This document shows positions 49,202 through 58,855 of a DNA stretch of 64,000 nucleotides, one piece after another; position 1 is the stretch's first letter; each line of letters starts with the position of its first letter. The notes beneath the pieces were generated by a model. That model was not told the origin of the DNA and searched no databases. It saw only the letters and a list, made by a program, of their open reading frames with translations. This DNA comes from Glycomyces sambucus (GTDB lineage Bacteria; Actinomycetota; Actinomycetes; Mycobacteriales; Micromonosporaceae), in assembly GCF_900102815.1 (NCBI RefSeq), contig NZ_FNGF01000002.1, positions 744,001 to 808,000 of the forward strand, in the 5' to 3' direction. A program made the position numbers and the translations under genes.

Positions 49202-50443
49202 ATGCACCGACCGGGCGGAGCCCGCGCCGGCGCGGCCCGACGCGTCCTCGACCTGCTGCGGGCCGAGGGCGTCATCAGCCGCGTCGAGCTCGCCGAGCGC
49301 ACCGGGCTGACGGCCGCGACCATCACCAACACCGTGCGGCCGCTCGTCGCCGACGGGCTCGTCGGCGAGGTCGGGCGCGACCCGCAGCCCGGGCGCGGCC
49401 AGCCGCGCCGGCTCCTCCGGCTCGTCGCCGGCGCCTGGCACGCCGTGGGCATCCAGGTCGACCGGACCAGCGCCACGATCGTGGTGCTCGACTTCGCGGG
49501 CGCCCGCGTCGCCACCGCGAACCTCCCGGGCACCGGGGGCCGGGGCCCCGACGCGACCGTGGCGGCCCTGGCCGACCATGTCGACTCGCTGCTCGACCGC
49601 GCCGGGGTCGCGCGATCCCGCGTCCTCGGCGTCGGCCTGGTGACCCACGGGCCCCAGGACCTCGAACGCGGCGTGCTCCTCACCGCCCAGCCCGGTCCCG
49701 AATGGCTCGAGTACCCGCTCACCGGGACGCTCGCCGAACGCCTCGGACTGCCGGTGCTGCTGGAGAACGACGCGAACGCCGCGGCCCTCGGCGAGATGTG
49801 GGCCGGGGCCCCGCGCACCGACACGTTCGGGCTCATCTACATGGCCTCGGGGATCGGCGGCGGCGTCATCGTCGACGGCGAGGTGTACCGGGGCCGGGCC
49901 TCGAACGCCGTCGAGATCGGGCACGTGGCCCTCGCGGGCGGCAGCAGGCCGTGCGTGTGCGGCGGCGCCGGGTGCGCGCAGGCCGAGGCCGCGCCGCACA
50001 CCGTGGTCGCCCGCGCGCTCGGCGACCGGGTCCTGGCCGAGCGGTTCGCGGTGACCGGGGCGCGGGACGGCACGCTCGCGGACTTCGACCGGATCGCGCG
50101 GGCCTGGCGCGCGGGCGACGCGGACGCCGCCGCGATGCTCGAACGCTCCGCGCACTGGATCGGCCAGGCGGCCGTGACGCTGGTGAACCTCTTCGACCTC
50201 GACACCGTCGTGCTCGCCGGGCCCGCGTTCGCCGTGGCCGGGACCCTGTACCGCGACCACGTGGCCGCCGCGCTGGAGCGACGGGCGCTCGGCCGCGCCC
50301 TCAGCGGCCCGCGGGTCCACGTGTCCTCCAACGCCGGGTCCGCCGCCGCGCACGGTGGTGCGCTGCACGTCCTGCGCACCATGCCCGTCGGGGCCCCGCC
50401 GCGCCTCCCCGCCGCGGAGCCGGCGCGAGGGGGCGCGCCCTGA
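49202..50443 (+). CDS. ROK family transcriptional repressor
   Basis: The 413-residue protein has an N-terminal MarR-like HTH (VLDLLRAEGVISRVELAERT, LTAATITNTVRPLVADGLVG) and a sugar-kinase-like ROK domain. The domain contains VLLENDANAAALGEMWAG, ASGIGGGVIVDGEVYRG and the zinc-binding CVCGGAGC. The ATG at 49202 follows GAGGAGG with good spacing. It is divergent from the mannoside operon with a palindrome in between. It probably represses that operon and itself until a mannoside or its breakdown product binds. Confidence 0.9.
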   Translation: MHRPGGARAGAARRVLDLLRAEGVISRVELAERTGLTAATITNTVRPLVADGLVGEVGRDPQPGRGQPRRLLRLVAGAWHAVGIQVDRTSATIVVLDFAGARVATANLPGTGGRGPDATVAALADHVDSLLDRAGVARSRVLGVGLVTHGPQDLERGVLLTAQPGPEWLEYPLTGTLAERLGLPVLLENDANAAALGEMWAGAPRTDTFGLIYMASGIGGGVIVDGEVYRGRASNAVEIGHVALAGGSRPCVCGGAGCAQAEAAPHTVVARALGDRVLAERFAVTGARDGTLADFDRIARAWRAGDADAAAMLERSAHWIGQAAVTLVNLFDLDTVVLAGPAFAVAGTLYRDHVAAALERRALGRALSGPRVHVSSNAGSAAAHGGALHVLRTMPVGAPPRLPAAEPARGGAP

Positions 50444-50476
50444 CCTCGGCGGACCCGGGGTGCCAACCGTCGATTT

Positions 50477-50497
50477 CGCCCGGTCGCCGGCCGGGCG
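50477..50497 (+). terminator. Hairpin between the two ROK genes
   Basis: CGCCCGG and CCGGGCG form a 7-bp stem with a 7-base loop, about 35 bp after the first ROK stop. There is no T-run, so termination is only possible. Confidence 0.4.
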
Positions 50498-50546
50498 CCT
50501 CCAGTAAGGTGAGGTCTGCCCGTTCACCCCGAGTAAGGAGTCCGCA

Positions 50547-51767
50547 TTGCGCTCGTTCGGCGCCGACACGCGCCTGCCAACGCTGGCGGTCGTGCTCGAC
50601 ATCATCCGCGAACGGGGCGCCGTCAGCCGCGTGGAGCTGGCCGACGTCACCGGCCTGACCCCGGCCACGATGACGCACGCGGTCCGCAAGCTCACCGAGC
50701 TCGGGCTCGTCCACGAGGTCGGCACCGTGCCGTCGAACCGCGGGACCCCCAGGCGGCTCATGGGGATCAAGGCCGACGCCTGCTACATGGTCGGCGTCCA
50801 GCTCGACCAGTTCGCGGCCGTCGGCGTCGTGGTCGACCTGGCCGGGCGGATCGTGGTCCGCCGCGACATGCCCCCCGCGGGCCAGCGGCCCCTGGCCGAG
50901 GTCGTCGCCGACATCGCCGCGGCCGTGCACGGGATGCTGGAGGACGCCGACGTGCCGAGCGGCAAGGTCCTCGGGATCGGCCTGGCCACGTACGGCCCGC
51001 AGGACCGCGAGGCCGGCGTCGTCATCACCCCGCACCCGACTCCGGAGTGGACCGGGTACCCGCTCGCCGAGACCCTGTCCGAGGCGACCGGCCTGCCGGT
51101 GGCCCTGGAGAACGACGCCACCGCGGCCGGGCTCGGCGTCCAGACCGCGGGCGGCTCGGGGTCGAGCTTCGCGGTGGTGTTCATGTCCGGCGGCATCGGC
51201 GGCGGCGTCATCCTCGACGGCCACCCGTACCGGGGCGTGACCTCGAACGGCGTCGAGCTGGGCCACATCTCGGTCGACGCGCTCGGCGCCGACTGCCCGT
51301 GCGGCAACCGCGGCTGCCTCGACCCCGTCGCGGGCCCGCGGCCCGTCGTCGAACGGGCCCTTGAGAACCCGGTGCTCGCCGCCCGGCTCGGCCTCGGCAC
51401 GGACACGCTCACCGACTTCAACCGCATCGGCCGCGCCGCCCGCGGGGGCGACGCCGCGGCCGCCGCGCTCATCGCCGACTCCGCGCAGCGGCTCGCCGTC
51501 GCCACGGTCACGCTCGTGAACATGTTCGACGTGGGCCGGGTGGTCCTCGCCGGGCAGGCGTTCGCCGAGTCGGGGCAGGCGTACCGGGACGTGCTGGAGG
51601 AGTGGCTGAACCGCTCGGTCTTCATGCGGCACGTGCACACCGTGGAGGTCGACCTCGCCGACGACGTCGCCCTCGCGGCGGCCCTCGGCGGCGCGGCCGT
51701 GGTGCTGCGCAACCTCCTCGAATCCCCGAACCCCGAACTGCGCGGCGCGGCGGAGGCCACGGCCTAG
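50547..51767 (+). CDS. ROK family transcriptional repressor (second copy)
   Basis: The 406-residue protein has the same design as the preceding gene: HTH (VVLDIIRERGAVSRVELADVT, LTPATMTHAVRKLTELGLV), ROK domain with ALENDATAAGLGVQTAG and MSGGIGGGVILDGHPYRG, and zinc motif CPCGNRGC. The start is a TTG at 50547, seven bases after AAGGAG. The two ROK proteins are clearly paralogous but well diverged, which suggests different ligands or targets. No operator for it could be picked out. Confidence 0.88.
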   Translation: MRSFGADTRLPTLAVVLDIIRERGAVSRVELADVTGLTPATMTHAVRKLTELGLVHEVGTVPSNRGTPRRLMGIKADACYMVGVQLDQFAAVGVVVDLAGRIVVRRDMPPAGQRPLAEVVADIAAAVHGMLEDADVPSGKVLGIGLATYGPQDREAGVVITPHPTPEWTGYPLAETLSEATGLPVALENDATAAGLGVQTAGGSGSSFAVVFMSGGIGGGVILDGHPYRGVTSNGVELGHISVDALGADCPCGNRGCLDPVAGPRPVVERALENPVLAARLGLGTDTLTDFNRIGRAARGGDAAAAALIADSAQRLAVATVTLVNMFDVGRVVLAGQAFAESGQAYRDVLEEWLNRSVFMRHVHTVEVDLADDVALAAALGGAAVVLRNLLESPNPELRGAAEATA

Positions 51768-51862
51768 GGCAGGTCTGTGTCACTCCGGGGTGTCGGCGGC
51801 GGGCGCTCGGGCGATGATGTCACCGGCCGCACCGCCCATGCCGCAGGACGAGGAGACCGCCG

Positions 51863-52264
51863 ATGGACCGCGAGCACGGACCCGACCGCCTCGGCCGGGT
51901 CCCCGAGTTCGACTTCGCGGCGTCGATGCGGTCCTTCCGCAAGGACATGGACGCGCTCAACGAGCAGGCGCGCGCCGTCCGGCACCTCATCGCCGCCGCC
52001 GGGGTCCGGGTCGAGTCCGAGGGGCGCGAGGTGGCTGTCACGGTGACGTACGACGGCAGGCTGGTCGGCGTCGAGTTCCTGCCCGCCGCGGCGGACATGG
52101 AGCCCGCGGACCAGGCGGCCGCGGTCCTCGACACCTACGAGCGCGCGGTCGTCACCGCCCGGCGCCGGGCCCGGGAGGTCACCGCGCACCTGGTCGACCC
52201 GCGCCAGAGCCTCGACGCGGTCCTGCGCGCCGCCGGATACGAGGGCGAGAGCGGGGCCGGGTGA
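51863..52264 (+). CDS. YbaB/EbfC family protein
   Basis: The 133-residue protein has the family core ESEGREVAVTVTYDGRLVGVEF and a helical C-terminus VLDTYERAVVTARRRAREV. It is related to the two YbaB-like proteins at 29.4-30.3 kb but lacks WXG100 neighbours. The ATG has a GGAG-type site upstream. It is convergent with the CorA gene, which ends 4 bp away. Function in this setting is unknown. Confidence 0.78.
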   Translation: MDREHGPDRLGRVPEFDFAASMRSFRKDMDALNEQARAVRHLIAAAGVRVESEGREVAVTVTYDGRLVGVEFLPAAADMEPADQAAAVLDTYERAVVTARRRAREVTAHLVDPRQSLDAVLRAAGYEGESGAG

Positions 52265-52268
52265 GGCG

Positions 52269-53450
52269 TCAGATCCAGCGGCGCCACTTGAAGACGACGA
52301 ACAGCACCACCGAGACGCCGAACATGAGCGCCAGCGCGAACGGGTAGCCGAACACCCAGTGCAGCTCGGGCATGTGGTCGAAGTTCATGCCGTACACGGT
52401 GCCGACCAGGGTGGGCGCGAACAGGATCGCGGCCCAGGAGGAGATCTTCTTGATCTCGTCGTTCTGGTTCAGGCTGGTCTCGGTGAGGCGGCGCATCTCC
52501 TCGTTCTGGCGCTGGCCGACGACGGCGGCGTTGACGGTGAGCATGTTGTTGAGCAGCAGCTTGAACGCGTCGATGCGCTCGGAGACGCGTTTGGCGTGGT
52601 CCTCGGCGTCGCGCAGGAGGCGCTGGAGTTCGAGGTCGACCCGGTACTTCTCGAAGCCGGAGCGGAGGGCGTCGAACATGTCGAGGAGCGGGTCGACGGC
52701 GCGCTCGAACTCGATGACCTCGCGGCCGAGCTCGTAGATGCGGCGGGAGACGGCGACGTCGCCGGAGAACATCTGCGCCTCGATCTCGTCGAGGTCGTCG
52801 GCGACGCCGCGCAGGACGGGGTCGTAGTCGTCGATGACCTGGTCGAGGATGGCGTAGAGGACGGCTTCGGGGCCGAGGGCGAGCAGGCCGGGGGCCTCCT
52901 CCATGCGGCGGCGGACGCGGCGGAGGTCGGGGGTCTCGGAGTGGCGGACGGTGACGACGAAGTCGGGTCCGATGAAGACGTGGAGCTCGCCGATGTCGAC
53001 GACCTCGGTCGGGTCGACGTAGCGGGCGGGGCGCAGGACCACGAAGAGCGTGTCGCCGTAGCGTTCGAGCTTGGGCCGCTGGTGGGCTTCGAGGGCGTCC
53101 TCGACGGCGAGGCCGTGGAGGAGGAACTCGGCGGCGATCTCCTCGATGGCGGCCTCGTCGGGCCGGTAGAGGCCGATCCAGCCCATGCCCCTGCGGTCGC
53201 GCACGAGTTCGTAGGTCTGCTCCAGGGAGCCGGGTTCGATCCGGTCGCCCTCGCAGTAGACGGCGTTGTCGACCAGGGGGCTGCGGGGCTCGGGCTCGGG
53301 TGCGGCGGCTTGCTCGTCCGGGGGCTCCGGGGCGGGCTTGCCGCGGCCGGGGCGCAGGGCCTTGACGGCGCTGGCGACCGGGTCGATCGGGGACTTGCGC
53401 GAGGGGTGGTCCTCGGGGTCGTCGGGTCGGGGTCGGCTGAAGACGCCCAT
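52269..53450 (-). CDS. corA: CorA-type magnesium/cobalt channel
   Basis: The 393-residue protein has a long cytoplasmic funnel domain (residues 60-320) preceded by a Pro/Glu-rich tail, and two C-terminal membrane helices. The selectivity motif YGMNFDHMPELHW sits between them, with GMN and the MPEL loop of the CorA family. The stalk helix reads TSLNQNDEIKKISSWAAILFAPT, matching CorA, and the protein ends in basic residues (FKWRRW). It would mediate Mg2+ influx as a homopentamer. It is divergent from the transporter-glycosyltransferase fusion. Confidence 0.92.
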   Translation of the reverse strand: MGVFSRPRPDDPEDHPSRKSPIDPVASAVKALRPGRGKPAPEPPDEQAAAPEPEPRSPLVDNAVYCEGDRIEPGSLEQTYELVRDRRGMGWIGLYRPDEAAIEEIAAEFLLHGLAVEDALEAHQRPKLERYGDTLFVVLRPARYVDPTEVVDIGELHVFIGPDFVVTVRHSETPDLRRVRRRMEEAPGLLALGPEAVLYAILDQVIDDYDPVLRGVADDLDEIEAQMFSGDVAVSRRIYELGREVIEFERAVDPLLDMFDALRSGFEKYRVDLELQRLLRDAEDHAKRVSERIDAFKLLLNNMLTVNAAVVGQRQNEEMRRLTETSLNQNDEIKKISSWAAILFAPTLVGTVYGMNFDHMPELHWVFGYPFALALMFGVSVVLFVVFKWRRWI

Positions 53451-53718
53451 GCCTTGTCCTCCCTCGTCGGCCGCCGGGGGCCGTCCGAGGGCAGCATGGC
53501 ACGTCCGGGGCGGGGCGCGGCGCCCGGCCGGGCCCGCGGCGGCCTCTTCGCGATGTGTTCGCCGACCGTTCACGCTGCGGCCCCGCCGCACCGCCTTCGG
53601 CATCAGAGAATCGAGCTCGGCGACCGCGCGTGAGGTGCTCTCGTGCGCGGGCACGACGGTCGGACCGCCACTCCGATCCGGTCCGCCCCTGCCCCGTGCC
53701 GAGCCCCGAGAGGACTCC

Positions 53719-55764
53719 ATGCTGATCCTGGCAATCGCCCTAGCCGCCGTCGGCGCCTGCTGTATGGCCGGCGCCGCGTTCCTCCAGCACGGCGCCGTCC
53801 ACCGGTCGACGACCGGTCCGGTGCTGCGGCTGTCCGCGCTGCGGACGATCCTGCGCGCCCCCGACTGGTACGTCGGGAACGGCCTGGCCGTCCTCGGCTC
53901 CGGCCTGCACATCGTCGCCCTGACGCTCGCGCCGATCACGGTGGTGCAGCCGATCGGGATGCTGGCCCTCGCGATCACGGTGGTGCTCACCGGGACCGCG
54001 CTGACCCGCGGCGTGGTCGCGGCGCTGGTGCTGAGCGTCGCCGGCGTGGTGGGGCTGACCGTCGTGTCCGCGACGGGGACGAGCGCGGTCGTGACGGCGC
54101 CGGACGTCGCGGCGGCGCAGTGGGCGCTGCCGCCGGCGGCGGCGCTCGCGGTCGCGGCCCGGTTCACGAAGGGCCGCACCAGGGGCCTGCTGCTGGCGAC
54201 TGCCGCGGCGGTGCTGTTCGGCTTCACGTCGTCGCTGGTGCGCGCGGCGGCGGTGGCGCCGATCGCCGCGGAGCTGGTGGTCGTGGTGGTCGCCGAGGCG
54301 GCGGCCGCGGCGCTCGCGGGGGCGTGGCTGCTGCACCAGGCGTACGCGGCCGGCTCGGCCGCGACGGCGGTGGGCGCGGCGACGATCGTCGACCCGCTCG
54401 TCGCGGTGCTCATCGGGGGCTTCGCGTTCGGCGAGACCGCGTCGGGGACGCTCGCGGCGATGGCGCTGCCCGCGCTCGTCGCGGTGGCCGGGCTGGTGGT
54501 GCTCGCGCGGGTGCTGCCGCCGCGGCCGGAGCCGGCGCCCGCGCGGCCGCGGCGCGGGGAGGGCCCGCTGCGGATCGCGCTCACGGCCGACACGTACTGG
54601 CCGGACGTGAACGGGGCGGCGAACTTCGCGCACCGCCTCGCCTCGGGGCTGGCCGCGCGCGGGCACGAGGTGCACGTCGTCTGCCCGTCCACCACCGCGG
54701 CGTCGGTCACGGAGACCGTGGACGGGGTGACGGTGCACCGGATCGCGGCGATGCTGACGCCGTTCCACCCGACGTTCCGGTTCTGCCCGCCCTGGCGCGC
54801 CGCCAAGGCGGTGCCCGCGCTGCTCACCGCGATCGACCCCGACCTGGTGCACACGCAGGCGCACTTCATCGTCGGCCGCGCCGCGGTCCGCGCCGCCACG
54901 GCCGCGGGTGTCCCGGTGGTGGCGACGAACCACTTCATGCCCGAGAACCTGTTCGGGTTCGGGCCGTGGCCGCGCTGGTCCCACCGCGCGATCGCGCGCC
55001 TCGCCTGGCGGGACCTGTGCCGGGTGTTCGGGCGGGCCACGGTGTGCACCACGCCGACGCCGCGCGCCGCGGAGCTGCTGGAGCGCAACGGACTCGACCG
55101 GCCGGTCATGGCGATCTCGTGCGGCATCGACCGCGCGCGCTACGCGGGCCCGCGCACGCCCGAGGGCCCGCCGACGCTGCTGTTCGTGGGGCGGCTCGAA
55201 GCGGAGAAGAACGTCGAGGACGTCCTGGAGGCGGCGGCGGTCCTGCCCGCCGAGGTCCTGGTGGAGCTGGTCGGCGACGGCAGCGCCCGGCCGCGCCTGG
55301 AGGCGCGGGCCGCGGAGCTGGGGATCGCCGACCGCGTGCGGTTCCACGGGTTCGTCTCCGACGAGGAGCTGGTGGGGGCGCTCGGGCGCTGCCACGTGTT
55401 CTGCATGCCGGGCACCGCGGAGCTCCAGAGCATCGCGACCATGGAGGCGATGGCGGCGGGCCGGCCCGTGGTGGCGGCCGACGCGATGGCCCTGCCCCAC
55501 CTGGTGCGGCCGGGCCGCAACGGCTGGCTCTACCCGCCCGGCGACACGGCCGCGATGGCCGGGCACCTCGCTGCGCTCCTCGCCGACGAGGCGGTGCGGG
55601 CCGCGATGGGCCAGGCGAGCCTCGACCTCATCGCCTCCCACGACCTCGAGTCGACCCTGGTCGAGTACGAGCGGATCTACCTCGACATCACCACGGCACC
55701 GGTCCCCCACCCGGTCGCGCTCCGAGCGGGGGCCGCGCCCGCGACCGCCCTCTCCACGACCTAG
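53719..55764 (+). CDS. DMT-type membrane transporter fused to a GT4 glycosyltransferase
   Basis: The protein has 681 residues. Residues 1-285 hold about nine membrane helices in the drug/metabolite-transporter pattern (LTLAPITVVQPIGMLALAITVVL; VGAATIVDPLVAVLIGGFAFGE). Residues 290-660 are a GT-B fold, family 4, glycosyltransferase: ADTYWPDVNGAANFAHRLASGL, PTLLFVGRLEAEKNVEDVLEA, and the E-x7-E motif in GTAELQSIATMEAMAAG. The domains are joined by a Pro/Arg-rich linker in one continuous frame with normal codon use. The GT half resembles mannosyltransferases of the PimB/MgtA kind, though the acceptor is unknown. The ATG follows GAGAGGA. The gene ends in a strong terminator. Confidence 0.88.
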   Translation: MLILAIALAAVGACCMAGAAFLQHGAVHRSTTGPVLRLSALRTILRAPDWYVGNGLAVLGSGLHIVALTLAPITVVQPIGMLALAITVVLTGTALTRGVVAALVLSVAGVVGLTVVSATGTSAVVTAPDVAAAQWALPPAAALAVAARFTKGRTRGLLLATAAAVLFGFTSSLVRAAAVAPIAAELVVVVVAEAAAAALAGAWLLHQAYAAGSAATAVGAATIVDPLVAVLIGGFAFGETASGTLAAMALPALVAVAGLVVLARVLPPRPEPAPARPRRGEGPLRIALTADTYWPDVNGAANFAHRLASGLAARGHEVHVVCPSTTAASVTETVDGVTVHRIAAMLTPFHPTFRFCPPWRAAKAVPALLTAIDPDLVHTQAHFIVGRAAVRAATAAGVPVVATNHFMPENLFGFGPWPRWSHRAIARLAWRDLCRVFGRATVCTTPTPRAAELLERNGLDRPVMAISCGIDRARYAGPRTPEGPPTLLFVGRLEAEKNVEDVLEAAAVLPAEVLVELVGDGSARPRLEARAAELGIADRVRFHGFVSDEELVGALGRCHVFCMPGTAELQSIATMEAMAAGRPVVAADAMALPHLVRPGRNGWLYPPGDTAAMAGHLAALLADEAVRAAMGQASLDLIASHDLESTLVEYERIYLDITTAPVPHPVALRAGAAPATALSTT

Positions 55765-55776
55765 CTCCCCCGCACA

Positions 55777-55811
55777 GGGAAGGGGCGGCCCGCTGCGGGC
55801 CGCCCCTTCCC
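55777..55811. terminator. Strong hairpin terminator after the fusion gene
   Basis: Arms GGGAAGGGGCGGCCCG and CGGGCCGCCCCTTCCC pair perfectly with a three-base loop, and outer GCAC/GTGC bases extend the stem. It lies 13 bp after the stop codon. Confidence 0.8.
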
Positions 55812-55917
55812 GTGCGCGTCCGGGCCGTCACGGAGCGGGATCGCGCACTCTGGACGGACACCGTCGGTTCTGCGAGAATGACCGGATTCGGCCACCGACA
55901 GACGGGACGCACCCCCT

Positions 55918-57120
55918 ATGCGCCGCAAGTCCATGACCACGAGTGCCCTCAACGTCCTGCTCCAGCCGACCCTGCGGAGCCGCCGCGACCCCGACCGGGT
56001 GCTCGACGCGATCGTCCAGCGCGCGGAGCAGGCCACCGGCGCCGACGCGGGCGCCGACCCGGAGTTCGTCGAGGGGATGCGGGTCCTCACCCGCAGCTTC
56101 GCCAAGAGCCCCAGGCTCAGCCCGATGGGCTGGCAGTCCATCATGGGCGACCTGCGCCTGCGGATCGAGAACCGGCTGCGGATCGGGCGGCTCGTCGCCG
56201 AGCACCCTGAGATCGCCGCGGAGCGGATCGAGAAGCCGGTCTTCATCATCGGGCTCGCCCGCACCGCGACCACGCTCGCGCACAACATCATCGCCAAGTC
56301 CACCGAGCACCGCGGCCCGGCCCTGTGGGAGTGGATGTTCACCGACATCGACCGCGGCGAGGAGGCCGCCCGGCGCCGGATCAGGCAGACCGAGCGCCTG
56401 GTCGGCACCTTCATGCGCCTCGCCCCCGCGTTCAAGGTCATCCACCCGCTCGACGCCGCCAAGCCCGACGAGTGCAACTACCTGCTCCCCCACGGCACGC
56501 AGCACCTCGCCCGCGTCCACATGCCCCGCTACTACGACTGGTTCGAGCAGCGCGACTGGACCGGCGACTACGAGTACCTGAAGCAGGCGCTCCAGGTGCT
56601 CCAGCACGGGCGCGAGCCGAAGCGGTGGATCCTCAAGTCCCCCATCCACCTCGACCATCTGCCGGAGATCCGGGAAGTCTTCCCGGACGCGACGATCGTG
56701 TGGACCCACCGCGACCCGATCACCGTCATCGGCTCGCTGTGCTCACTGGTGGAGTCCTCGCAGCTCATGCACGAGCGGGACCCCGACCTGTACGCGATCG
56801 GCTCGACCTGGCTCAAGATCCAGGCCAACGCGATCGAGCGCGCCCGCAAGGCCCGCGTCGACTGGCCGCGGGCGGCGTTCATCGACGTCCCGTACCCGTG
56901 CCTCGCCGCCGAGCCGCACCAGAAGGTGCCGATCCTGTACGAGCGCCTGGGCGCGACGTGGACGAACATGGACGCGGCGACGCTCGGCGACGTCCTCGCC
57001 CGCCCCGGGATCGGCCGCCAGCACGAGTACGAGCTCACCCGGTACGGGCTCACCCCGGAGCAGGTCGAGTACGCGTTCGGCGACTACGCGCGCCTGGTCG
57101 AGAAGATGCGGATGGAGTAG
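55918..57120 (+). CDS. Sulfotransferase family protein
   Basis: The 400-residue protein has the PAPS-binding P-loop-like segment FIIGLARTATTLAHNIIAKS (about residues 104-123) and the 3'-phosphate motif IVWTHRDPITVIGSLCSL (about 260-277). Also present are WILKSPIHLDHLPEI and a C-terminal RQHEYELTRYGLTPEQV that recurs in this bacterial Sulfotransfer_3 group. It has no signal peptide. It would move a sulfo group from PAPS to an unknown acceptor, perhaps a lipid or glycan. It converges on the acyl-CoA synthetase gene, ending one base from it. Confidence 0.88.
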   Translation: MRRKSMTTSALNVLLQPTLRSRRDPDRVLDAIVQRAEQATGADAGADPEFVEGMRVLTRSFAKSPRLSPMGWQSIMGDLRLRIENRLRIGRLVAEHPEIAAERIEKPVFIIGLARTATTLAHNIIAKSTEHRGPALWEWMFTDIDRGEEAARRRIRQTERLVGTFMRLAPAFKVIHPLDAAKPDECNYLLPHGTQHLARVHMPRYYDWFEQRDWTGDYEYLKQALQVLQHGREPKRWILKSPIHLDHLPEIREVFPDATIVWTHRDPITVIGSLCSLVESSQLMHERDPDLYAIGSTWLKIQANAIERARKARVDWPRAAFIDVPYPCLAAEPHQKVPILYERLGATWTNMDAATLGDVLARPGIGRQHEYELTRYGLTPEQVEYAFGDYARLVEKMRME

Positions 57121-57121
57121 G

Positions 57122-58666
57122 TCAGGACAGCTCGCGCTTGAGGATCTTGCCGGTGGCGGTCATCGGCAGGGCCTCGGCGAACTCGACGATCCGCGGGTAC
57201 TTGTAGACCGCCATGTGCTCGCGGCACCACTCGACCAGCGCGTCCTCGGTGACCGCGGCGCCGGGGCGGCGGATGACGAACGCCTTGACCTCCTCGCCGA
57301 TCCCCTCGTGCGGCACGCCGATGACGGCGGCCAGGCTGACGTCGGGGTGGGTGAGGAGGACCTCTTCGAGTTCGCGCGGGTAGACGTTGTACCCGCCCCG
57401 GATGATCATGTCCTTCTTGCGGTCCACGATGGACAGGTAGCCGTCGGCGTCGCGCACGCCGATGTCGCCGGTGCGGAACCACCCCTGTTCGTCCAGCGCC
57501 TCGGCGGTGGCCTCGGGCCGCCCGAGGTAGCCCTTCATGATGTTGCTGCCGCGCACGCAGACCTCGCCGGGCTCGCCGGTGCCGGCGACGCCCCCGTCCT
57601 CGCGCCGCACCTGGACCTCGATGCCCCACACGGGCTGGCCGACCGTGCCGGGCCTGCGCGGGCGGTCCATGTGGTTGAACGTGGCGACCGGGCTGGTCTC
57701 GGACAGGCCGTAGCCCTCCAGGATCGGCACGTCGAAGCGCTCCTCGAACCCGTGCAGGACCTCGACGGGGAGCGAGGACCCGCCGGAGACGGCCACCCGC
57801 AGGGCCGCGGCGATCCCGGCGAGGTCGTGGTCGTCGGCGCCGGGGTGGTTGAGCAGGGCCCAGTACATGGTCGGCACGCCCGCGAAGAACGTCACCCGCT
57901 CGCTCTCCATGAGCGACAGCGCGGCGTCGGGGTCGAAGCGGGGCAGCAGGACCAGGGTCGAGCCGGTGGCGAGGCCGGCGTTCATCTGGACGGTCTGCCC
58001 GAAGGAGTGGAACAGCGGCAGCGTCACCAGGTGCACGTCGCCGGGCCGCATGTCGAAGAGCCGGTTGCAGATGACCGCGTTGAGCACCAGGTTGGCGTGC
58101 GTCAGCTCGGCGCCCTTGGGCTCGCCGGTGGTGCCGCTGGTGTAGAGCACGACGGCCGTGTCGGACTCGGAGGTCGCGCGCGAGACCGCGCCCGGCCCGG
58201 GGTCGCGGCCGAACCCGGCCAGCGTCGTCTCGCCCTCGGGCGCCGGAGCGGTCGGATCGGCGGTGATGAGCACGAACAGGTCGCAGTCGGGCGCCTGCGC
58301 GAACGCGCCGCGCCCCCGCTCCCCCATCGGCAGTTCAGGCGTGCCCTCGAAGCAGAAGTACGCCTTCGCCTGCGCGTCCCGCAGGTGGTAGGCGACCTCG
58401 CGCTCGTTGAGCAGTACGTTCAGCGGCACCACGACCGCGCCGGCCTTCAGGATCCCGTAGTAGGCGACCGGGAAGTACGGCAGGTTCGGGCACGAGAGCG
58501 CGACCCGGTCGCCCGGTCCGACGCCGTGCGCGAGGAGCCCGGCGGCCACGCGGTCGGCCGCGGCGTTCAGCTCCGCGTAGGTCGAGCGGAACGCGCCGAG
58601 CACGGTCGCGACCCGGTCGGGGTGCGCGCGGGCGGTGTCTTCGAGCAGGGCGGCCAGGTTGAGCAT
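57122..58666 (-). CDS. Long-chain acyl-CoA synthetase (FadD-like)
   Basis: The 514-residue adenylate-forming enzyme activates a fatty or aromatic acid to its CoA thioester. The AMP-binding motifs are clear: YTSGTTGEPKGAELTH (P-loop), GYGLSETSPVATFN, GWFRTGDIGVRDADGYLSI and DRKKDMIIRGGYNVYPRELE, with the catalytic Lys in MTATGKILKREL. Chain-length specificity cannot be read from sequence. It is divergent from the STAND regulator gene, separated by 189 bp with no clear operator. Confidence 0.92.
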   Translation of the reverse strand: MLNLAALLEDTARAHPDRVATVLGAFRSTYAELNAAADRVAAGLLAHGVGPGDRVALSCPNLPYFPVAYYGILKAGAVVVPLNVLLNEREVAYHLRDAQAKAYFCFEGTPELPMGERGRGAFAQAPDCDLFVLITADPTAPAPEGETTLAGFGRDPGPGAVSRATSESDTAVVLYTSGTTGEPKGAELTHANLVLNAVICNRLFDMRPGDVHLVTLPLFHSFGQTVQMNAGLATGSTLVLLPRFDPDAALSLMESERVTFFAGVPTMYWALLNHPGADDHDLAGIAAALRVAVSGGSSLPVEVLHGFEERFDVPILEGYGLSETSPVATFNHMDRPRRPGTVGQPVWGIEVQVRREDGGVAGTGEPGEVCVRGSNIMKGYLGRPEATAEALDEQGWFRTGDIGVRDADGYLSIVDRKKDMIIRGGYNVYPRELEEVLLTHPDVSLAAVIGVPHEGIGEEVKAFVIRRPGAAVTEDALVEWCREHMAVYKYPRIVEFAEALPMTATGKILKRELS

Positions 58667-58855
58667 GCGTGCCTCCGCGGGTCACATCATCGGGACGGGG
58701 AGGCGGGCCGGGCCGCGGCCGGTGAGTACCGGACGGTGACCGTCGGTCCGCTGGAATGAGGGTATTACCGGTCGGTCGCCTAGGCCAGCCCCGCGCGCGG
58801 ACCGGTCCGCGGTTCGCCGGTCCGGCCCGGTGGCGGGTCCGCCTATCATTGCGGC

